From NCBI GenBank assembly GCA_013388565.1, contig JACAEZ010000154.1, forward strand, positions 1 through 5,864: DNA of 5,864 bases, written 5' to 3'. The notes below the pieces were generated by a model, which saw only the letters and a program-made list of their open reading frames with translations, was not told where the DNA came from and searched no databases. Position 1 is the stretch's first letter, and every line of letters begins with the position of its first letter. This stretch comes from Campylobacterales bacterium. Lineage in GTDB: Bacteria; Campylobacterota; Campylobacteria; Campylobacterales; JACAEZ01. Below, piece after piece: positions 1 through 5,864 of the stretch. Position numbers and translations under genes: made by a program.

Positions 1-330
1 ACAAACAATAACACTTTTAGCTTCAATTGAGCTATTGTCTCCAAAAACAACAGTGAAATTTTTATCGCTATTCAATTTTACCTGTTTTACATCTTTCATC
101 TCTATTTTTAGCCCAAATCTTGTAGATTGTTCTGGCCAATCTTGCATAAGCTCCATACCAGTTACAACTTTTGTAATACCAAGATAATTTTCAACTTCAC
201 TACTAGATGTTATCTGTCCACCTAGGAACCCTTTTTCATAAAGAGTAACATTTTTAAGCCCACCTCTTGTACTATAAAGTCCAGCAGTAAGTCCAGCTGG
301 TCCACCACCAATAATAGCCAAATCTAACAT
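1..330 (-). CDS. trxB: Thioredoxin reductase, N-terminal part (continues beyond window)
   Basis: This is the first 110 codons of the flavoprotein that reduces thioredoxin with NADPH in the cytoplasm. My translation starts MLDLAIIGGGPAGLTAGLY, the FAD-binding Rossmann fingerprint (GGGPAG at residues 8-13). An acidic residue (E32) ends the second strand, and GGQITSSSEVENY (37-49) is a stretch highly typical of bacterial TrxB. The family is about 310 aa long, so roughly two thirds is missing, including the CxxC redox motif and the NADPH domain. The reading frame is open to the window edge. The start at 330 is supported by an AAGGAG ribosome site 9 bases upstream (340-345). The gene lies only 19 bases after the stop of the PIN toxin, so it is probably expressed at least partly by read-through from the toxin-antitoxin module. 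Its usual partner trxA lies about 1.1 kb upstream rather than next door. The identity is secure. Confidence 0.95.
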   Translation of the reverse strand, partial: MLDLAIIGGGPAGLTAGLYSTRGGLKNVTLYEKGFLGGQITSSSEVENYLGITKVVTGMELMQDWPEQSTRFGLKIEMKDVKQVKLNSDKNFTVVFGDNSSIEAKSVIVC

Positions 331-339
331 TTATATTTC

Positions 340-345
340 TCCTTA
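340..345 (-). promoter_or_regulatory. Ribosome binding site of trxB
   Basis: AAGGAG on the minus strand, 9 bases before the trxB ATG, inside the 19-base gap after the toxin stop codon. It is a stronger match to the Shine-Dalgarno consensus than the sites of the upstream toxin genes. This would let trxB be translated independently even from a shared transcript. Confidence 0.7.
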
Positions 346-349
346 ATAG

Positions 350-721
350 TTATAATTTAATTATTTGGATATTTAAATTATTTATATTTTTAAGCCTCGT
401 ATCATTTGTAATTAAAATATAATCATTAATCATTGCCGTTGCACATATAATAGCATCTGGTAGTTTTATTGAAATTGTTTGTTTTAGCTCTATTACTTTG
501 TTTGCTATGACTTCATTAATATAAATTATATTCAAACATGACATACATGACATAAAATCTTCAATAAATCTTCTCTCATATTCTGATTCAAAAACATATC
601 CTAAGACTTCCATGTATATTATTACAGATATACCATACTCTTCACTATCAACAAATAGTTCATCTATAGAAATCAACTCTTTAGATAGATATATAATAAT
701 ATTCGAGTCTAAAAGTATCAT
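350..721 (-). CDS. VapC-type PIN-domain toxin (predicted endoribonuclease)
   Basis: A 123-residue PIN-domain protein, the usual length for VapC toxins, which are Mg2+-dependent RNases that cut tRNA or rRNA and stop translation. The family's acidic residues are all present: D5 in MILLDSNIIIYL, E38 in YMEVLGY, D89 in KLPDAIICATA, and D107 in the TND motif near the C-terminus. The fold therefore looks intact and active. The ATG at 721 overlaps the antitoxin stop as ATGA, and a GAGA-like ribosome site lies at a sensible distance, so I prefer it. An in-frame ATG two codons earlier (727) is possible. The position downstream of a small antitoxin-like gene, with a 4-base overlap, is classic for a type II toxin-antitoxin module. 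The cleavage target cannot be read from sequence. A chromosomal PIN protein without toxin activity is the main alternative. Confidence 0.88.
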   Translation of the reverse strand: MILLDSNIIIYLSKELISIDELFVDSEEYGISVIIYMEVLGYVFESEYERRFIEDFMSCMSCLNIIYINEVIANKVIELKQTISIKLPDAIICATAMINDYILITNDTRLKNINNLNIQIIKL

Positions 722-939
722 TCCCATTCATCTCTTTGTTTTCTTTGCCAATCTACAGGATTATTAATATTTTTAAATAATTCAATTTTTTTATTTTGAA
801 ATAACTTTTTTATTTCTGATTTTTGTTGTTTCGAAGTTGTTATTTCATCTATTTGCAATCCTTTAACATTAAGATTTGACAACAAAAACATAATATTTTG
901 GTAAATATTATCTTCTACTTTAAGTCTTATAACATGCAT
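718..939 (-). CDS. Probable antitoxin of the PIN-toxin module
   Basis: A 73-residue protein encoded immediately before, and overlapping by 4 bases, the PIN toxin. It should bind and neutralise the toxin and may repress the shared promoter. The N-terminus (MHVIRLKVEDNIYQNIMFLL) reads as a beta strand followed by an amphipathic helix, like small antitoxins that dimerise there. The charged tail from about residue 58 (NNPVDWQRKQRDEWE) resembles the C-terminal toxin-wrapping segment of small antitoxins found next to PIN or RelE toxins, from memory of the family rather than a search. I cannot assign it confidently to VapB, RelB, Phd or MazE. An AAGGAT ribosome site at 945-950 lies 5 bases before the ATG at 939. 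A 39-base gap separates it from the small gene upstream. The function rests mainly on size, order and overlap. Confidence 0.78.
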   Translation of the reverse strand: MHVIRLKVEDNIYQNIMFLLSNLNVKGLQIDEITTSKQQKSEIKKLFQNKKIELFKNINNPVDWQRKQRDEWE

Positions 940-967
940 TGTAAATCCTTGTTTTTACTAATACTCT

Positions 968-973
968 ATTTTA
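968..973 (-). promoter_or_regulatory. Possible -10 box upstream of the antitoxin
   Basis: TAAAAT on the minus strand, 28 bases before the antitoxin ATG, with an AT-rich T-tract stretch behind it and no clear -35. This is the place expected for a module promoter, but the region is so AT-rich that the match is weak. Confidence 0.2.
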
Positions 974-978
974 GATAA

Positions 979-1260
979 TTAAATTTTTAAAATTTCAATT
1001 GAACTGTCTTGTTTATATAAAAAATTATTCTGTTTTTCTATTATAAAAGCACTAGGAATATCGTAAATATTAAACCGTTGTACAATTTTTAACAAAGTAT
1101 TCATGTTTGATGTCAAATTTATAATATTATCATTTGATTCAACTCTTTGTTGATACAAGTCAATAGCCAAAACTTTATATTTTAGTTCTATTTTATTATA
1201 AATCTCTAAAAAGTTTTGCATGTTTGAACTATAAATTATCACAATATGTTTAATGAGCAT
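979..1260 (-). CDS. Small cysteine-free thioredoxin-fold-like protein
   Basis: A 93-residue protein I cannot name. Its second half matches the cis-proline region of the neighbouring TrxA: RFNIYDIPSAFIIEK (62-76) lines up with TrxA RFGIRSIPTIIFMKN (67-81), with R, F, I, I and P conserved. The N-terminus (IVIIYSS, then a helix NFLEIYNKIELKY, then VLAIDLY) fits the strand-helix-strand start of a thioredoxin fold. The position of WCGPC carries SSNMQ, and there is no cysteine anywhere, so it cannot be a dithiol oxidoreductase. It may be a diverged trxA duplicate that binds TrxB or another partner, or a decaying gene. The ATG at 1260 is the only reasonable start because an in-frame TAA lies two codons upstream. 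It has no recognisable ribosome site and sits inside a strong hairpin (1249-1289), so translation may be low or controlled. Homology is inferred by eye. Confidence 0.6.
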   Translation of the reverse strand: MLIKHIVIIYSSNMQNFLEIYNKIELKYKVLAIDLYQQRVESNDNIINLTSNMNTLLKIVQRFNIYDIPSAFIIEKQNNFLYKQDSSIEILKI

Positions 1261-1289
1261 GTCTTAGTACATAAGACATGCTCATTAAA
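1249..1289. repeat. Perfect 18-bp inverted repeat (hairpin) over a start codon
   Basis: The arms 1249-1266 and 1272-1289 are exact reverse complements of 18 bases around a 5-base loop (1267-1271). In the minus-strand transcript the downstream arm contains the ATG and first three further codons of the small thioredoxin-like gene, so the stem would hide the start codon. Neither side is followed by a run of U, so it does not look like an ordinary intrinsic terminator. It could be a translational switch, an RNase III or mRNA-stability element, or a dispersed palindromic repeat. Confidence 0.85.
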
Positions 1290-1319
1290 GTCAATAAACT
1301 TATACTCTGAAAATTTATA

Positions 1320-1344
1320 ATTATAATAAGCAGAAGCTATTATA
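1320..1344 (-). promoter_or_regulatory. Possible promoter for the thioredoxin-like/toxin-antitoxin/trxB segment
   Basis: Two exact TATAAT hexamers occur on the minus strand, at 1339-1344 and 1320-1325, between the trxA terminator and the hairpin. Either would start a transcript a few tens of bases before the hairpin and the small gene. The surroundings are AT-rich and there is no -35, so this is tentative. Confidence 0.3.
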
Positions 1345-1375
1345 AAAGCTCCAAAAAATGAGGTAAAAACTGTAG

Positions 1376-1400
1376 AAAGGGAGAAAAGCCCTCTCCCTCT
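1376..1400 (-). terminator. Probable intrinsic terminator of trxA
   Basis: On the minus strand a nine-pair stem forms from bases 1392-1400 with 1376-1384 (one G-U pair, GGGAGA against TCTCCC at its core). It encloses a 7-base loop and ends in a T-rich arm, with a TTTTT run a few bases further on. It begins 13 bases after the trxA stop codon and is the most GC-rich spot in the region. The U-tract is interrupted, so some read-through toward trxB is plausible. Confidence 0.6.
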
Positions 1401-1413
1401 TGTAGTATTCATA

Positions 1414-1734
1414 TTAAGCTAGTAAAGAATCCAATTTTTGTTTAAACATATCTTTTGAAGCAGCACCTATCATTTGGTCAACGATTTGTCCATTTTTCAT
1501 AAAAATAATAGTAGGAATTGACCTAATACCAAATCTTGCAGCTAAATCACCCTCTTCATCTGTGTTTACTTTACAAATATTAGCTTTTCCTGCATATTCA
1601 CCAGCTAATTCATCAATAACAGGTGCAATCATTCTACAAGGTCCACACCATGGAGCCCAAAAATCAACTAAAGATACACCATTTGCCACTGTAGATTCAA
1701 AATTAGAACTATTTAACTCTATATATTTTCCCAT
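1414..1734 (-). CDS. trxA: Thioredoxin
   Basis: A 106-residue classic thioredoxin, the cytoplasmic dithiol reductant recycled by TrxB. It serves ribonucleotide reductase, peroxidases and methionine sulfoxide reductases. The active site FWAPWCGPCR places the catalytic cysteines at C30 and C33, the buried aspartate at D24 and the cis-proline at P74 (IRSIPTIIF), all as in the family. The length is normal, and an additional cysteine (C54) is present. The start at 1734 is fixed by an AGGAGA site (1741-1746). It has its own -10 box 36 bases upstream and a probable terminator after the stop, so it can be a single-gene transcript even though the response regulator lies 87 bases upstream on the same strand. 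The usual neighbour trxB is displaced by about 1.1 kb. Confidence 0.97.
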   Translation of the reverse strand: MGKYIELNSSNFESTVANGVSLVDFWAPWCGPCRMIAPVIDELAGEYAGKANICKVNTDEEGDLAARFGIRSIPTIIFMKNGQIVDQMIGAASKDMFKQKLDSLLA

Positions 1735-1740
1735 CTTTTT

Positions 1741-1746
1741 TCTCCT
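1741..1746 (-). promoter_or_regulatory. Ribosome binding site of trxA
   Basis: AGGAGA on the minus strand, 6 bases before the ATG. This is the near-consensus spacing and supports the chosen start. Confidence 0.75.
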
Positions 1747-1769
1747 ATTTAAAACTTAAATTGTGCAAA

Positions 1770-1775
1770 ATTATA
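1770..1775 (-). promoter_or_regulatory. -10 box of the trxA promoter
   Basis: A perfect TATAAT in the 87-base gap between the response regulator and trxA, preceded directly by TG and an A/T-rich tract with no -35. This is the pattern known for housekeeping promoters of Campylobacterota. The surrounding 13 bases (AAATGTATAATTT, 1768-1780) are identical to the box in front of the transporter at 3278-3290. The predicted leader is about 30 bases. Confidence 0.55.
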
Positions 1776-1821
1776 CATTTTTTATCTTTAAAACTGCTTG
1801 GAAATAGCCTTGTAAAATTTG

Positions 1822-2550
1822 TTAATCTATAAATATATACCCAACACCCCATACGGATTTTAAATATTTTGGCTTATCTTTTTGTTCTTCTATTTTTGTT
1901 CTGATTTTGCTGATATATACATCAATTGTTCTATTATTACTATCCCAATTCATAGAATATAAAGATTTTACAATTTTATCTCTTGATAATACTTTGTTCT
2001 TATTTTTTATAAATAATTTTAACAATTCATACTCACCAGTTGTAAGTTCTAACAATTGATTATCTTTTAAAATCACTCTACCATCTTCATTTATATGAAA
2101 AATAGAGTTTGCATCATCTTCATCTTTTAATTCACTCTCTTTTTTTTCATCTAAAGCATCTCTTTGTGCTTGAACCTCATTTATAATTCTATTCATCATA
2201 CTAGCCAAAGACCTAATTTTAGAGACTAAAACTCTTAAATTGATAGGTTTTATCATATATTCATCTGCACCAGTTTCAAGACTTAACACTATATCACTCA
2301 AATCTTCTCTACCAGATGTGATAATTATAGGTGTAATATAATTACTTCTAATTTTTTTCAATAGCTCGTATCCATCAAATTTTGGAAACATTAAATCCAA
2401 AATTATTACATCAAATGTCTCATTTTCCAAAACTTCTAAAGCTGGTTCTGGGTCGAAAAATTGGGCTACTTCAATACCGTATCTATTTAAATACTCTGCT
2501 GTTAGCTCCAATGTATTAATATCATCTTCTATAATCATAACTTTAATCAT
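1822..2550 (-). CDS. OmpR/PhoB-family response regulator
   Basis: A 242-residue two-component transcription factor. Residues 1-118 form a receiver domain with the acidic pair D9/D10, phospho-acceptor D52 (VIILDLMFP), switch residue T78 (IIITSGRED) and K101 (YMIKP), so phosphorylation chemistry is intact. A charged linker follows (about 125-150). A winged-helix DNA-binding domain (about 153-242) has the family signatures LTTGEYELLKLF, VLSRDKI, RTIDVYISKIRTKI and VWGVGYIF. It is cytoplasmic and should bind promoters as a dimer on direct repeats. No histidine kinase gene is adjacent in the window, so its signal is unknown. It is flanked by rdgB and trxA on the same strand, with intergenic gaps of 106 and 87 bases, suggesting separate transcription. 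The start at 2550 is supported by AAAAGG (2558-2563). The family is certain; no specific gene name is justified. Confidence 0.93.
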   Translation of the reverse strand: MIKVMIIEDDINTLELTAEYLNRYGIEVAQFFDPEPALEVLENETFDVIILDLMFPKFDGYELLKKIRSNYITPIIITSGREDLSDIVLSLETGADEYMIKPINLRVLVSKIRSLASMMNRIINEVQAQRDALDEKKESELKDEDDANSIFHINEDGRVILKDNQLLELTTGEYELLKLFIKNKNKVLSRDKIVKSLYSMNWDSNNRTIDVYISKIRTKIEEQKDKPKYLKSVWGVGYIFID

Positions 2551-2557
2551 TATTTAA

Positions 2558-2563
2558 CCTTTT
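2558..2563 (-). promoter_or_regulatory. Ribosome binding site of the response regulator
   Basis: AAAAGG on the minus strand, 7 bases before the ATG at 2550. It supports that start. Confidence 0.6.
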
Positions 2564-2579
2564 ATATAAATAAAAGAAT

Positions 2580-2588
2580 ATCATATCA
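2580..2588 (-). promoter_or_regulatory. Extended -10 box of the response regulator gene
   Basis: The minus strand reads TGATATGAT, an extended -10 element (TG-n-TATGAT), about 30 bases before the ATG. It lies within the 106-base gap after rdgB. No -35 is visible. The rest of this gap is AT-rich sequence with no gene in it. Confidence 0.4.
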
Positions 2589-2641
2589 TCTATTTGTTTA
2601 TTTTTGATAAAAACAAGTAATTTATAATAATATTTACAAAT

Positions 2642-2664
2642 AGTGTTAATATTTTATTAACACT
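2642..2664. repeat. 10-bp perfect inverted repeat over the rdgB stop codon
   Basis: Arms 2642-2651 (AGTGTTAATA) and 2655-2664 are exact reverse complements with a 3-base loop. The rdgB TAA lies inside the stem. It is AT-rich and lacks a clean U-tract on the minus strand, so it is a weak terminator candidate. An operator in front of the response regulator is an alternative reading. Confidence 0.5.
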
Positions 2665-3253
2665 TTAAATTATTTATTATTATTTTAGCCAAATTAAGAG
2701 CAATTGAACGATGAGATAAATCTTTTTTTACACTATCTTCAAGTTCTCCTAATGTTTTATCAAATCCATCTGGAATAAACATAGGGTCATAACCAAATCC
2801 ATTCTCTCCAATTGCTCTATCTATAACATCTCCATGCATCCACCCATGAGTTGTATAAACATTTCCTTTATAAATAATTGCAATTGAAGCAGTATAGTAT
2901 GCTTTTGAACTTTTAACATTTAATTTTTTCAACTCTTCACAAGCTTTATTTAAGTTATCCTTATCAGTTGCATTAATACCAGCAAATCTAGCACTATAAA
3001 TATTTGGTCTAAAATCTAATGCTTCAATAGATATTCCACTATCATCAGCAATTACAATATATTCATCTTTATCTTTTAACTTTTCATAAACTGCATTTGC
3101 TTTTATAATTGCATTCTCTTTAAATGTGACTCCACTCTCTTCAATCTCAAAACTATCCATCAAATCGCTATATGGCAATATCTCAAACTCTGGCAATAAA
3201 TTTATTATCTCTTTAATCTTACCCTTATTTGAAGATGCGACAACTATTTTCAT
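2657..3253 (-). CDS. rdgB: RdgB/HAM1-family dITP/XTP pyrophosphatase
   Basis: A 198-residue non-canonical purine NTP pyrophosphatase. It hydrolyses (d)ITP and XTP to monophosphates plus pyrophosphate, keeping deaminated purines out of DNA and RNA. The full motif set is present in order: VVASSNKGKIKEI (4-16, nucleotide binding), SGVTFKENAIIKA (40-52), IADDSGI with catalytic D71 (68-74), SARFAG (87-92), GENGFGYDPMFIP (149-161) and LSHRSIAL (179-186). The length is standard. The start at 3253 fits the conserved N-terminus (MKIVVASSN) and has AAGGA (3261-3265) 7 bases upstream. It is transcribed divergently from the transporter gene across 68 bases and lies upstream of the response regulator on the same strand. 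Its stop codon falls within an inverted repeat. It is a housekeeping enzyme with no functional tie to the neighbours apparent. The identification is firm. Confidence 0.96.
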   Translation of the reverse strand: MKIVVASSNKGKIKEIINLLPEFEILPYSDLMDSFEIEESGVTFKENAIIKANAVYEKLKDKDEYIVIADDSGISIEALDFRPNIYSARFAGINATDKDNLNKACEELKKLNVKSSKAYYTASIAIIYKGNVYTTHGWMHGDVIDRAIGENGFGYDPMFIPDGFDKTLGELEDSVKKDLSHRSIALNLAKIIINNLKC

Positions 3254-3260
3254 CTTTTAT

Positions 3261-3265
3261 TCCTT
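3261..3265 (-). promoter_or_regulatory. Ribosome binding site of rdgB
   Basis: AAGGA on the minus strand with a 7-base spacer to the ATG at 3253. It supports the start. Confidence 0.65.
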
Positions 3266-3277
3266 TTACTACTTTTT

Positions 3278-3290
3278 AAATGTATAATTT
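3278..3290 (+). promoter_or_regulatory. Divergent promoter core between rdgB and the transporter operon
   Basis: The plus strand has TATAAT at 3283-3288, preceded by TG, about 33 bases before the transporter ATG. The same bases read on the minus strand give TATACA (3281-3286), a possible -10 for rdgB about 27 bases from its ATG. The two directions could therefore compete for RNA polymerase. The 13-base block matches the trxA promoter exactly. Confidence 0.5.
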
Positions 3291-3310
3291 GAGTCCAATT
3301 ATATAACAAA

Positions 3311-3314
3311 AAGG
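3311..3314 (+). promoter_or_regulatory. Ribosome binding site of the MFS transporter
   Basis: AAGG within an A-rich run, 7 bases before the ATG at 3322. It supports the start of the first gene of the operon. Confidence 0.55.
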
Positions 3315-3321
3315 TCTTGTA

Positions 3322-5864
<2,543 letters not shown>

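Noticed and set aside
1249..1289. Hairpin as an ordinary intrinsic terminator
   Set aside because: No U-tract follows on either strand, the ends of the stem are AT pairs, and a better terminator candidate for trxA lies at 1376-1400.
1562..1759. Open frame of 65 codons on the plus strand across trxA
   Set aside because: It lies antisense to the unmistakable trxA, has no recognisable protein features and no ribosome site.
2590..2643. Eight-base inverted pair CTATTTGT (2590-2597) and ACAAATAG (2636-2643) in the response regulator leader region
   Set aside because: It is short, AT-rich and widely separated; expected by chance in sequence of this composition.

Overview
The window is AT-rich DNA with short leaders, TATAAT-type -10 boxes lacking a clear -35, and tightly overlapping genes. 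The best match is a member of the Campylobacterota (epsilonproteobacteria). Supporting this are a TrxA/TrxB pair with Helicobacter/Campylobacter-like sequences and the start of a pseudaminic acid cluster (pseB-pseC), used in those bacteria to decorate flagellin or surface glycans. The genus cannot be fixed from the sequence; an Arcobacter- or Sulfurimonas-like organism is a guess.

Left part (1-3253), all on the minus strand, so transcription runs from high to low coordinates. In transcription order it holds an RdgB/HAM1 nucleotide-pool cleaning enzyme (3253-2657), an OmpR/PhoB-type response regulator with no kinase beside it (2550-1822), and thioredoxin trxA (1734-1414) with its own promoter and a probable terminator. 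Next come a small cysteine-free protein that looks like a degenerate thioredoxin fold (1260-979), a two-gene toxin-antitoxin module (antitoxin 939-718, PIN-domain VapC-type toxin 721-350), and the first 110 codons of thioredoxin reductase trxB (330-1, continuing outside the window). In Helicobacter pylori and Campylobacter jejuni trxA and trxB are adjacent. Here about 1.1 kb separates them, filled by the small protein and the toxin-antitoxin pair.

Right part (3322-5864), plus strand, diverging from rdgB across a 68-base shared promoter region. It holds a 12-TM MFS transporter with a C-terminal soluble domain resembling that of YajR, then pseB (UDP-GlcNAc 4,6-dehydratase, inverting) and the start of pseC (PLP aminotransferase). 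The three genes overlap by 1 and 4 bases, so they are almost certainly one translationally coupled operon. PseB and PseC catalyse the first two steps of CMP-pseudaminic acid synthesis; the rest of the pathway probably follows beyond the window.

The least ordinary stretch is 330-1420. It has a perfect 18-bp-arm hairpin that contains the start codon of the small thioredoxin-like gene, and a toxin-antitoxin module whose toxin stop lies 19 bases before trxB. No CRISPR array, tRNA, rRNA or insertion sequence was seen, and no gene-free stretch exceeds 300 bases.
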